Part shown: positions 25,883 through 33,697 of the stretch, one piece after another
Position numbering within the stretch: position 1 is the first letter of the stretch
How the letters are laid out: the number at the start of each line of letters is the position of its first letter
DNA from: Saprospiraceae bacterium
Lineage (GTDB): Bacteria > Bacteroidota > Bacteroidia > Chitinophagales > Saprospiraceae
Direction: 5' to 3'
Length of the DNA stretch: 33,697 nt
Assembly: GCA_029212405.1 (NCBI GenBank)
Contig: JARGNR010000064.1
Location: 1 to 33,697, forward strand
Made by a program: the position numbers and the translations under genes
The notes under the pieces: generated by a model
What the model saw: only the letters and a program-made list of their open reading frames with translations
The model's database searches: none
Told to the model about the DNA's origin: nothing

Positions 25883-28504
25883 ATGAGGTTTATTTTCACT
25901 GTCTTTTCTCTCATTTTTTGTTTTCAACTTCATGCTCAAGATGTTTTAATGCAAGGATGGTATTGGGATTATCCTAAGACAGCTTCTGGCAATAACTGGG
26001 CAGATAGTATTACACAAAAAGCAAATGAATTGGGTGAAGCAGGTATTACTCATTTATGGTTACCTCCATTGAGTAGAGCCAGCTTTGGAAGTAATAGCAA
26101 CGGGTATGACCCTAAAGATTTATATGACCTTGGAGAATTTGGACTAGGAGCTACTGGGTATGGAACAAGAGCTGAACTGGATGCATCTATCACGGCTTTA
26201 AACAATGCAGGTATAAAAGCGGTCGCTGATGTTGTGTATAATCATAGGGATGGTGGAACAGCAGAACAAAATACTGCAGTAGAAGGTTGGATTGAAAATT
26301 TCAACTGCACCAAAAAAAATAACGGAGACAATCCATTCCCTTCAGACAGAGTACGTTGGGTCGTCCCAATTGGTGGAGCTACGGGTAATGGCGCCACAAC
26401 ATACTATTTCAAGGTACGATCAAAATCTGGACATCCTGATTTTCATAATTATGAATACAAGTTTTATAGCGAGACTAGTCTTGTGGGGTATCAAAATTTA
26501 CCCGCTCAAAATGAGAGCGAACCAAATGGAGGCGGAGATTGTGGACAAGGCAATAACGCTATATCTTTAGGAATAGATTATATATGTACTATTGACAGCG
26601 ATTATAATTGTGGTTCGGGTTGTGGTATTGATGAATTTGCATTGACAATTTCTTCTTCAGATTTCAATCCTGCAGGTGACTCCATATACATCTATATGAA
26701 TAACACTGGTGGATATAGTGATCATGATATTATTGGTATTTGGAATGGAAGTATGGATATTCAATCACAAGTTATCTATCAAACGTATACCGACTTTACA
26801 AATATGCCAAGTGGGCAAGGCGGCATGAACTACTTAAACTTTAGACCAAATGGCAATCCGACTCAATTGGCAGGAGATTTGGATGCCATGCTTTTTTTCT
26901 ATGATTATGACCAAGATGTGCTTAGCACCAAAGAAGAATTAAGAGATTGGACACAATGGCTGGACTCTGATGTAGGAATTGAAGGACTGAGAATGGATGC
27001 AGTAAAGCATTTCCCTTCCTCATTTGTCAGCTATCTTATGGATGAGCTTCAAGCAAGTGGACAGTCTCCTGATTTAGCTGTAGGTGAGTTTTTTGATTTT
27101 AATGCAAGTGCCCTAAAAGGTTGGACAGATGCTGTAAACAATGGAATGGGAGCCGCTGCTCAAGCTGAAATTGATGTAAAAGTATTTGATTTTGCATTGA
27201 GAGGTGATCTAAAGTCTGCCTGCGACCAATTCGGATATGATGATAGAAATGTATTCAACTCTGGAATTGTTAAAGGTGCTGCAGGAAATAGGGACCATGT
27301 GGTTACTTTTATTAACAATCATGACTTCAGACATACGGATGAACCGGTAATAAATGATCCGATCCTTCCATATGCGTATATACTTACGAATCCTGAAATA
27401 GGAATGCCAACCGTATTTTATTCGGATTACTATGGAGTCCCAAATGCAAATGCTCCAACTATCCCATTAGAAACTGAACTAAAACGACTGATTGAATTAA
27501 ACAATAACTATATTCAAGGAGCTACTTCAGTGGATTATCTGAGTGCATTTGGATCTGCATTCCCAATTATATACAATTCAGGATTTGCAAATACAAGTCT
27601 GATATATCAAACTAATTTTGGAGGAAGTGGAAATGATAAAGGTGCCATTGTAGCCATCAATTTTGCAGGTGAATCATTGGAAGCCGAGATTACGATCAAT
27701 TCAATTGGAGATATCACAGATGGTCTAGAAATGTCTGAAGTCACCGGTAAAAGTGATATTTCAAAAACTACCATCTCGGGTGGTAAAATGGATATTCAAG
27801 TACCGCCAAGATCTTATGCAATATATGTGTCCGATGAACTGGTGGATATATGCAATCTTGATTCTATTCTATATGTAGATTTAAACGCAACGGGTCTGAG
27901 AAATGGGAGCAACTGGGACAATGCATTTACCAATCTAGCATCTGCACTGAATGTTCAAAATGGGTGTTCCAATGTGAATGAAATTTGGGTGAAAGAAGGC
28001 AGTTATCTTCCCAATACTTTGAATGACAGAACAATGGGTTTCAATATACCTGCAAATGTTACTGTTATTGGTGGATTTCAAAGTTTAGGCAACCCTAGCC
28101 TAGGTGATCAAGATATAAATACGTATCCAACAATTCTTTCAGGTGATATAGGAGTTACTTCAGATGATTCGGACAATGTACATAATGTCATAGTAATAGA
28201 ATCAGGCTTAGATTCTGCTTATTTGGAAGCCATTATTATTGAAAACGGAAACGCAAATGGAGCTATTTCACAACACCAAAATGGAGGAGGAATTTATAGT
28301 ATTGCTCCTGTAGTCCTAAAAAATATTATTATCAGAAACAACAAAGCAACCAATGGAGGAAACGGCATCTATAACACCTCTCCATCTGCCATTTTAACCA
28401 TAGACAATGTTTCTTTACTCAATAATACAGGAAGTAACTCAGATGTCCAAAATGTAAATAATGCTTCCATTATTGTAAGAGAAAACAGTGAAATTAAAGA
28501 ATAA
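25883..28504 (+). CDS. Secreted GH13 alpha-amylase with C-terminal beta-helix
   Basis: A signal peptide (FTVFSLIFCFQLHAQ) precedes a GH13 catalytic domain that hydrolyses alpha-glucans. Conserved regions are DVVYNH (about residue 116), GLRMDAVKHF with the nucleophile D372, GEFFDF with the acid/base E402, and INNHDF with D481. Between regions I and II lies an enlarged domain B of about 230 residues. It includes a Cys-rich, beta-rich insert at about 209-290 that could be a carbohydrate-binding module. Residues about 655-873 form a right-handed beta-helix-like domain (YVDLNATGLRNGSNWDNAFT, then repeated GGGIY and NVSLLNN segments). There is no T9SS sorting tail. The stop is followed at once by a terminator, so the tail was not lost to a nearby frameshift. 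Confidence 0.9.
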   Translation: MRFIFTVFSLIFCFQLHAQDVLMQGWYWDYPKTASGNNWADSITQKANELGEAGITHLWLPPLSRASFGSNSNGYDPKDLYDLGEFGLGATGYGTRAELDASITALNNAGIKAVADVVYNHRDGGTAEQNTAVEGWIENFNCTKKNNGDNPFPSDRVRWVVPIGGATGNGATTYYFKVRSKSGHPDFHNYEYKFYSETSLVGYQNLPAQNESEPNGGGDCGQGNNAISLGIDYICTIDSDYNCGSGCGIDEFALTISSSDFNPAGDSIYIYMNNTGGYSDHDIIGIWNGSMDIQSQVIYQTYTDFTNMPSGQGGMNYLNFRPNGNPTQLAGDLDAMLFFYDYDQDVLSTKEELRDWTQWLDSDVGIEGLRMDAVKHFPSSFVSYLMDELQASGQSPDLAVGEFFDFNASALKGWTDAVNNGMGAAAQAEIDVKVFDFALRGDLKSACDQFGYDDRNVFNSGIVKGAAGNRDHVVTFINNHDFRHTDEPVINDPILPYAYILTNPEIGMPTVFYSDYYGVPNANAPTIPLETELKRLIELNNNYIQGATSVDYLSAFGSAFPIIYNSGFANTSLIYQTNFGGSGNDKGAIVAINFAGESLEAEITINSIGDITDGLEMSEVTGKSDISKTTISGGKMDIQVPPRSYAIYVSDELVDICNLDSILYVDLNATGLRNGSNWDNAFTNLASALNVQNGCSNVNEIWVKEGSYLPNTLNDRTMGFNIPANVTVIGGFQSLGNPSLGDQDINTYPTILSGDIGVTSDDSDNVHNVIVIESGLDSAYLEAIIIENGNANGAISQHQNGGGIYSIAPVVLKNIIIRNNKATNGGNGIYNTSPSAILTIDNVSLLNNTGSNSDVQNVNNASIIVRENSEIKE

Positions 28505-28506
28505 AA

Positions 28507-28542
28507 AAAATCACCTGATACATTTAAGCATCAGGTGATTTT
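28507..28542. terminator. Shared terminator between amylase and outer-membrane receptor
   Basis: A perfect 13-bp stem (AAAATCACCTGAT with its complement) and a 10-nt loop lie between convergent genes, with T-runs on the plus strand and A-runs upstream. It probably serves both directions. Confidence 0.85.
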
Positions 28543-28558
28543 CTCTTTTTTTCATAAT

Positions 28559-30973
28559 CTATATTCTGCCACTCTCTTCTTCTGCTGCTGTGCTTCTTTT
28601 TCTAGCTGCCTTAACTTTTTGATTACCAAATCTATAGTTAAAACTAACTGAAGCCCTCCTAGTATCATTTCTTTGCTCAACCAATAGATTGATGTCATCT
28701 TGTTCAATTCGAACATTGCTATTTCTAGTCCTGAAAACATCAGAGATTCCAATTTTAACGCTTGCTCTATTATCAAACAACCGTTTTGAAAACCCAAAAT
28801 CCAAACTTCCTTGCGGGTCGATTTCAAACAGTCCAAATGTCAATCCAGATTGATATCTACCCGAAACTTCCATTGCCCAATTTCCAGGTAGTTGCAATTC
28901 GTTATTCAAATTAACCATATGTGTCAATTGATTATTATCTAACGTTCCTGATGGTATTGCTGATGAAAAGTCATTGTAAAATCCAGTATAGTTAATCCTA
29001 GAAGTCCACCACTCTGTCCAAACTTTAGGCATGGATATAGTAAGACTCACATTACTGTACGCATCTAAATTTTGATTGGTTTGAAATGTTTTGTTTTCAG
29101 AACTTACTTGCTCAATCACTTGTGTAATTGCATCCTTTGTATGGCTGTAATTCAATGAAACAAATAACTTTCTACCCATCGCATAATTTAATCCAAAAGC
29201 ATTTGAGTATTGCGGATTTAAAAGTGGATTTCCTTTTTCAAATGTGTATTGATCCAAAAAGTTTTCAAATGGATTTAAGTCTCTATAATTTGGTCGTTCT
29301 AATCTCCTACTATAGGTAAGACTTAAATTGTTTGTTTTATTGATTGCTCTGGATACACTAACACTAGGAAAAAGATTGGTATACTCTCTTGGGACCATCT
29401 CTTCCAATGTAATTGATTCCCCTACAGATTTCGTATGCTCCATTCTTAATCCTGCTTGAATCATATAGGAACCAATGCTACCCGATCCATTAACATAAGC
29501 TGCCCAAACATCTTCATTGTACATAAAGTCATTGCTCCGCTCAATCTCGTTGACCCACTGATCTTCAGAATTTTTATGTTCAAATAAAGTTTTATTTAGT
29601 GTTTCTACCATACTTACTTTTCCTCCTATTTCAAGATTTACTTTTTCCGAAACAGGTATTGTAAGGTCTAGCTTTGAAGCAAAAATATCAATTGTGGTCT
29701 CCTGATCATTTCTTAAATAGAAAGGATTAGCTACCGTTTCACCATTGAGATCCATGAAAAAATTATCATAATTCACAAAGTTGTTATTTTCATACATACT
29801 CCAATCCACATCAAAGTTTAAGGTAAGTCCATTATCATTAAACTTATGTGTAATATTTGCATTGATGGTTTGATCTGAAGTTTCTTCGTTACCAATAGTT
29901 TCTACGGTTAGAAGATCAAATCCAGGCATATTATCCCCAGAAATTTGAGTCTCATTATCATTTAAATCCACCTCGCTCCCACTATTCATTTTTCCTAAGA
30001 GACTAATTGTGGTATGGTCAGTGATGTTCCAATCCATCCCTAGTTTTAAATTATATCCATCGCCATCTTCATCCATTGTTGCAGTTTGATCAAAAATGGT
30101 ATTTCCCTCTTCAAATGGGATATCTCTGACCAAATCAAGATTTTGTTTCCATCCCCAATTATAATACTCTCCTCCACCATACACATTCACTTTTTCAGAT
30201 CTATAGTTTAAATTAAGGCTATGATTATGGCTGGTCTTCCATCCCTGTCTCAAAGAAGAAGCAATACTTCCATTTGTTCCTAGATTCTCATTTCTTTTTA
30301 ATACAATATTAATTATTCCACTATTGCCCTCTGCATCAAATTTTGCTGATGGCTGTGTAATAATTTCAATATTCTGAATATTAGATGCAGGCATATTTTG
30401 CAACATTCGTGTAATTTCTTCCCCTGTCATATATTGGTTCTTTCCGTTTATAGTCACCAATACTCCTTGTTTTCCTCGCAGACTAATATTGTCATTGTTA
30501 TCTACAATCACACCAGGTGACTTCTCTAGAACTTCCAAAGCAGAGTTCCCTGCGCTTACGCTACTGTTCGCCACATTGACGATCATTTTATCTGCTTTCA
30601 ATTCTATAAAAGGTTTTTTTGCAGTAACTGTTACTTGATCCATTTCAATTCCATTGGACAGTTTTAAGGTAGGTATTTCAACTACACTTGCCCCATCTGA
30701 AACGATAACTTCAGAGTTTGCTTCCCCAAATCCCACCATAGAAGTCGATACAAAGTAAGACCCATTCATAATTCTCTCAAAAACAAAAACACCTTCTTCT
30801 TCGGACAATCCCCCTTTATACAAAGTTGAATCTGAAGCATTTAATAAAAGGACATTTGCATATTCTAATGCTTGACCTTCATCATCCAAAATTTTCCCTT
30901 TAATTACTCCATTTTGGCTTATAGCAAGTGAAGAAATAAAGAGTAAACACAGTAAATAGATTAGTCTTTTCAT
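28559..30973 (-). CDS. TonB-dependent-receptor-like outer-membrane protein
   Basis: The ATG at 30973 gives a signal peptide (LIYLLCLLFISSLAISQ). An in-frame ATG 22 codons upstream is less likely. About residues 20-105 form a carboxypeptidase-regulatory-like beta-sandwich (GVIKGKILDDEGQALEYANV). About 115-225 form a plug domain (ALEVLEKSPGVIVDNNDNIS, SNIQNIEIITQPSAKFDAEG). The rest is the barrel typical of the Bacteroidota outer-membrane beta-barrel family (LSLTYSRRLERPNYRDLNPF near the middle, ending RASVSFNYRFG). It has no SusD partner, so a nutrient-uptake role is not assured. A perfect palindrome upstream suggests repressor control. Confidence 0.88.
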   Translation of the reverse strand: MKRLIYLLCLLFISSLAISQNGVIKGKILDDEGQALEYANVLLLNASDSTLYKGGLSEEEGVFVFERIMNGSYFVSTSMVGFGEANSEVIVSDGASVVEIPTLKLSNGIEMDQVTVTAKKPFIELKADKMIVNVANSSVSAGNSALEVLEKSPGVIVDNNDNISLRGKQGVLVTINGKNQYMTGEEITRMLQNMPASNIQNIEIITQPSAKFDAEGNSGIINIVLKRNENLGTNGSIASSLRQGWKTSHNHSLNLNYRSEKVNVYGGGEYYNWGWKQNLDLVRDIPFEEGNTIFDQTATMDEDGDGYNLKLGMDWNITDHTTISLLGKMNSGSEVDLNDNETQISGDNMPGFDLLTVETIGNEETSDQTINANITHKFNDNGLTLNFDVDWSMYENNNFVNYDNFFMDLNGETVANPFYLRNDQETTIDIFASKLDLTIPVSEKVNLEIGGKVSMVETLNKTLFEHKNSEDQWVNEIERSNDFMYNEDVWAAYVNGSGSIGSYMIQAGLRMEHTKSVGESITLEEMVPREYTNLFPSVSVSRAINKTNNLSLTYSRRLERPNYRDLNPFENFLDQYTFEKGNPLLNPQYSNAFGLNYAMGRKLFVSLNYSHTKDAITQVIEQVSSENKTFQTNQNLDAYSNVSLTISMPKVWTEWWTSRINYTGFYNDFSSAIPSGTLDNNQLTHMVNLNNELQLPGNWAMEVSGRYQSGLTFGLFEIDPQGSLDFGFSKRLFDNRASVKIGISDVFRTRNSNVRIEQDDINLLVEQRNDTRRASVSFNYRFGNQKVKAARKRSTAAEEESGRI

Positions 30974-31029
30974 TTTTAAAAGTTTTAGTAGTTTGTAATT
31001 CTTGAGTTCAAATTTACATTGTTTTTCAC

Positions 31030-31057
31030 TACTATGCATAACATAGTACTATGTTAT
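31030..31057. promoter_or_regulatory. Overlapping palindromes, likely repressor operator
   Basis: ATAACATAGTACTATGTTAT at 31038-31057 is a perfect 20-bp palindrome. An overlapping TACTATG/CATAGTA pair occupies 31030-31048. It sits about 60 bp upstream of the receptor's start at 30973, where an operator would be expected. The symmetry suits a dimeric PadR- or TetR-type repressor, but no such gene is in the window. The rest of 31058-31280 shows no gene. Confidence 0.55.
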
Positions 31058-31282
31058 AACCTACTACTATACGAAACGAGAAAAATATGGGATAAAAGGA
31101 GATTTTTTGTAGACAAAGAAAATTGTCTTAATACCTGATAGACGGTGAAAAATGCGAAAGGTTGCACTACAATACAAGTATTTGCTGCGTAAATGGGCGA
31201 ATCTTAAATACAATGAGAACTATGGTGGTGGGAGAACTTTTAGATTTTCCGTAGAAAAGTGAAATTTGGACCAAAAAAAGAA

Positions 31283-31314
31283 AAAAGGCAATGAAAATGA
31301 ATTCACTGCCTTTT
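31283..31314 (-). terminator. Probable terminator of the RDD gene
   Basis: AAAAGGCA and TGCCTTTT form the outer stem, with partial pairing inside. On the minus strand it is followed by TTCTTTTTTTGG. It lies 26 bp past the stop at 31341. Confidence 0.65.
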
Positions 31315-31340
31315 GTAATATTTATGTTGTTGGTTGAGAG

Positions 31341-31910
31341 TTATTGCTCAAAGGTTGAATTATGGACACAATATGTATTCGCCAATTGATCATGCAAGGT
31401 TTGTTTTAAACTGCTGGCCAACATGGAGAAACAAGATATTAAAATTACTGCTAACCATATATAGGTGATCATAGTATATGGATTTTCTGCTCCTGCCATC
31501 ATTGCCTCTTGTAGATCTTCCGCTTCTTGAAATGCTTCAGTCCCAGTCAACCAAAATTGCCCCATAATACCAATAACGGAGTTAATAATATAAATCGCAT
31601 TCTTTAAGAACGATTGTCCCAAGTCAATTTTTTCAAGATCTGAATCCACGACACTAATATTTACGATCATTTTACCTAGTGTTGCTCCCCAAATTCCTTC
31701 CATTACAGGTTTATATAGCATCCCAATTAAAGCTGATATAAGAAAAAACATTAAGCTTTTATTCTGGTAGCCCATGTATACCAATGCACCAGTCGGAATA
31801 ATTGTGATTAAAAAATCTAAAATAGTAGCCCCAAAACGTAAACCAAAATTGGCATATTGCACATTTCTAATTTTTGAGTAATTGTTGTCATCTAAAATTT
31901 CCGTTTCCAT
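31341..31910 (-). CDS. RDD-family membrane protein
   Basis: The 189-residue protein begins with the RDD signature context YANFGLRFGATILDFLI, with conserved Arg and Asp in the first helix, and ends with the second conserved stretch LHDQLANTYCV. Hydrophobic helices lie at about residues 27-45, 47-65, 103-122 and 142-163. A polar insert (QEAEDLQEAMMAGAENP) lies before the last helix. RDD proteins are inner-membrane proteins of mostly unknown function, some linked to ion transport. It is a monocistronic gene. Divergent from it, after 193 bp, is the dipeptidase lipoprotein gene. Confidence 0.85.
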   Translation of the reverse strand: METEILDDNNYSKIRNVQYANFGLRFGATILDFLITIIPTGALVYMGYQNKSLMFFLISALIGMLYKPVMEGIWGATLGKMIVNISVVDSDLEKIDLGQSFLKNAIYIINSVIGIMGQFWLTGTEAFQEAEDLQEAMMAGAENPYTMITYIWLAVILISCFSMLASSLKQTLHDQLANTYCVHNSTFEQ

Positions 31911-32103
31911 GTTTGATAATTTTTTTTGAAATATAAGAATAAAATTGAATTTGATGCTTAATATTCGACCAACACCTTCGCTGAGAATATTAAATTAATT
32001 GATAATTATGAATCGTCCTTCAAAAAGAATAATTGTCTAATTCCAATTATTATTAAACAATTTTCATTACTATCGTTTTTCTTTTTCTTTGAAATTACTG
32101 CGT

Positions 32104-33348
32104 ATGAAAGCCTCCTTGTTTTTTATTCTTCTACTTTTCTTGATGAGTTCTTGTAAAACAAGTCAACAATCGATCTCATCAAAAGAAGAAACCGAATTAA
32201 ATAAGAAAGCCAAAATGCTGGCCCAACAGAATATTATCGTTGACGGCCATATTGATCTACCTTACCGATTAAAAGTGAAAAACTTTAGGCTCGAGAAAGA
32301 GTTTATTGGGATCCCTGTTGAATCAGACGAAGGAGACTTTGATTTTGTAAGAGCGCGAAATGGAGGATTGGATGCCCCATTCATGTCCATTTTCATACCT
32401 GCTAGCTATCAAAAAAATGGAGGAGCAAAAGACTTGGCAGATTCATTGATCACGATGATAGAATATATCGCCAACGAAAACCCAAAGAATTTCATGATTG
32501 CCAAAACACCTCAAGATGTACAAAAAGCGTTTGAAGCTGGTAAAGTAGCTTTACCCATGGGCATGGAAAATGGTGCAGGAATAGAAGATGACCTTACTAA
32601 CATTGCCTATTTTGATAAGAGAGGAATTTCCTATATAACTCTAACACATTCCAAAGACAATTTGATTTGTGATTCTTCTTACGATACAACTCGCACATGG
32701 AATGGTCTGAGCGACTACGGTAAATCAGTCGTACACGAGATGAATAGGGTCGGTATTATGGTAGACATTTCACATGTTTCAGACAGTGCTTTCTATGATG
32801 TATTAGAAATTGTAGATCTCCCTGTAATTGCATCCCACTCTTCTGCTAGACAATTTGTTCCTGGTTTTGAAAGAAATATGTCCAACGAAATGATTACGGC
32901 ACTCGGTAAAAATGGAGGTGTCATTATGGTGAATTTTGGATCCACCTTTTTGGATGGCAACATTAGAAAAGAAAGAGATCAACGACGAGAACAGCTTATG
33001 GCTCTTTTAGAAGAAGCGGGGGTTACCAGCAGTTCAGATGAAGGGAAAGATATCATTGCTAATTTTGAAAAAATGAACCCTAATATATTCAGTGATGTAA
33101 AAAAAGTGGCTGACCATATAGATCTTATTGTTGAAATGGCTGGCATCGATCATGTAGGATTTGGGTCCGATTATGATGGGGTTGGAGATAGTTTACCTAC
33201 GGGACTGAAAGATGTTTCTGATTATCCTAATCTGATTGAAGAATTGCTTAGAAGAGGGTATTCTGAAGATGATATAAGTAAGATTTGTTATAAAAATCTA
33301 TTTCGGGTATGGAATAAGGTGGAAAAGTATGCCAAAAATCTAAATTAA
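32104..33348 (+). CDS. M19-family (renal-type) dipeptidase, lipoprotein
   Basis: The zinc-dependent enzyme cleaves dipeptides, often with broad specificity. Metal-site motifs are present in order: DGHIDLPY, MGMENGAGIEDD, VDISHVSDSAFYD, IASHSSARQFVPG and GSDYDGVG. The ATG at 32104 gives a lipobox-type signal peptide, FFILLLFLMSSC, with the cysteine at residue 17 followed by KTSQQS, so it is probably a membrane-anchored envelope lipoprotein. A TTG five codons upstream is in frame but is not needed. At 414 residues it is near the family's usual length. No terminator is evident downstream, and 33349-33640 shows no convincing gene. Confidence 0.92.
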   Translation: MKASLFFILLLFLMSSCKTSQQSISSKEETELNKKAKMLAQQNIIVDGHIDLPYRLKVKNFRLEKEFIGIPVESDEGDFDFVRARNGGLDAPFMSIFIPASYQKNGGAKDLADSLITMIEYIANENPKNFMIAKTPQDVQKAFEAGKVALPMGMENGAGIEDDLTNIAYFDKRGISYITLTHSKDNLICDSSYDTTRTWNGLSDYGKSVVHEMNRVGIMVDISHVSDSAFYDVLEIVDLPVIASHSSARQFVPGFERNMSNEMITALGKNGGVIMVNFGSTFLDGNIRKERDQRREQLMALLEEAGVTSSSDEGKDIIANFEKMNPNIFSDVKKVADHIDLIVEMAGIDHVGFGSDYDGVGDSLPTGLKDVSDYPNLIEELLRRGYSEDDISKICYKNLFRVWNKVEKYAKNLN

Positions 33349-33647
33349 AGTCTAAATGAAAATCTAATTTTTGAATGTAATCTTGAAATTAATCATTGCA
33401 ATTCACTTGTAAGTCTCGAAGGTTAACATCAGCTAATGTAGCCATCCAAAACGTCAGACTCATTAACAACATCAATTTATCTATTTGTGATTACTTTCAT
33501 ATCTGCGACCTTTTTTCGATATTCCTATCACTTTTGAATTCTCGAATATTATTAGGCATATTCAGGAGTAGACTAACATGAAAAACAAGAAGTTTGGGTA
33601 TTAAATTTGAGGTAAAAAAGAAGGGTGGCCTGACTCTTTACAATGGG

Positions 33648-33697
33648 GGACCGAACGCTCATCGTAGATGTGATAGCGATAGCTATCAAGTGAGGGA
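33648..33697 (-). repeat. Inverted copy of the left-end repeat
   Basis: The reverse complement of this block matches 43-91 at about 80 percent with one indel. It contains the palindrome GATAGCTATC. The copy runs into the window edge, so its full length is unknown. Unlike the left copy it contains only one 23-bp-type unit. Confidence 0.6.

Noticed and set aside
32089-32103. TTG start five codons upstream of the dipeptidase ATG
   Set aside because: The ATG at 32104 already gives a complete lipoprotein signal, and the extension adds nothing recognisable.
33396-33581. 61-codon plus-strand frame after the dipeptidase gene
   Set aside because: Its composition is that of AT-rich intergenic DNA, with no start context, signal or domain to support it.

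Overview
The window is AT-rich, densely coded chromosomal DNA from a member of the Bacteroidota. Four things point there: proteins ending in type IX secretion (T9SS) sorting domains, Bacteroidota-type promoters (TTTG, about 21 bp, TAnnTTTG), a TonB-type outer-membrane beta-barrel receptor with a carboxypeptidase-regulatory N-domain, and DUF4105 and DUF4252 family proteins. Large cysteine-rich secreted proteins with dockerin-like repeats recall marine Saprospiria-type bacteria, but that finer placement is inference. No rRNA, tRNA or CRISPR array was seen.

Layout. 1-378: gene-free, with a 23-bp tandem repeat, a long hairpin, and a repeat whose diverged inverted copy lies at 33648-33697. 379-2976 (-): a TPR protein and a BioD/Pta-like P-loop protein, probably one operon. 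3155-4465 (+): a GtrA-family membrane protein, a small membrane protein and an AhpD-like protein. 4531-6321 (-): a BamA/TamA-like outer-membrane protein. 6442-7053 (+): a membrane-anchored TPR protein. 7079-8239 (-): a DUF4105 protein. 8240-8937: a gap holding a possible 19-residue peptide gene (-) with its own promoter element and terminator, divergent from a cytosolic 511-residue TPR-like protein. 10507-11385: panC. 11597-12361: a DUF4252-T9SS fusion. 12698-13144: a small membrane protein. 13558-17685 (-): a 1375-residue T9SS protein with dockerin-like and cohesin-like parts, behind a structured leader. 18006-19469 (-): two small predicted beta-barrel proteins.

19740-22562 is the most unusual part: three tandem, nearly identical ECF sigma factor genes. 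Each has its own promoter, paired TGTTTAA/TGTTAAA boxes 21 bp apart, and its own terminator, and no anti-sigma gene is nearby. A decayed IS1182-type transposase (about 22567-23090) lies directly beside them. The rest is mainly transport, envelope and digestion: an alanine:cation symporter and kdsA (-), a secreted GH13 amylase with a beta-helix tail (+), an outer-membrane receptor behind a perfect 20-bp palindrome (-), an RDD protein (-) and an M19 dipeptidase lipoprotein (+).

The main leads are the sigma-factor triplication with its shared operator-like boxes, and the 19-codon ORF paired with the TPR-like protein. The second resembles a peptide/TPR-receptor arrangement only by analogy. Functions given for hypothetical genes are inferences from sequence alone.
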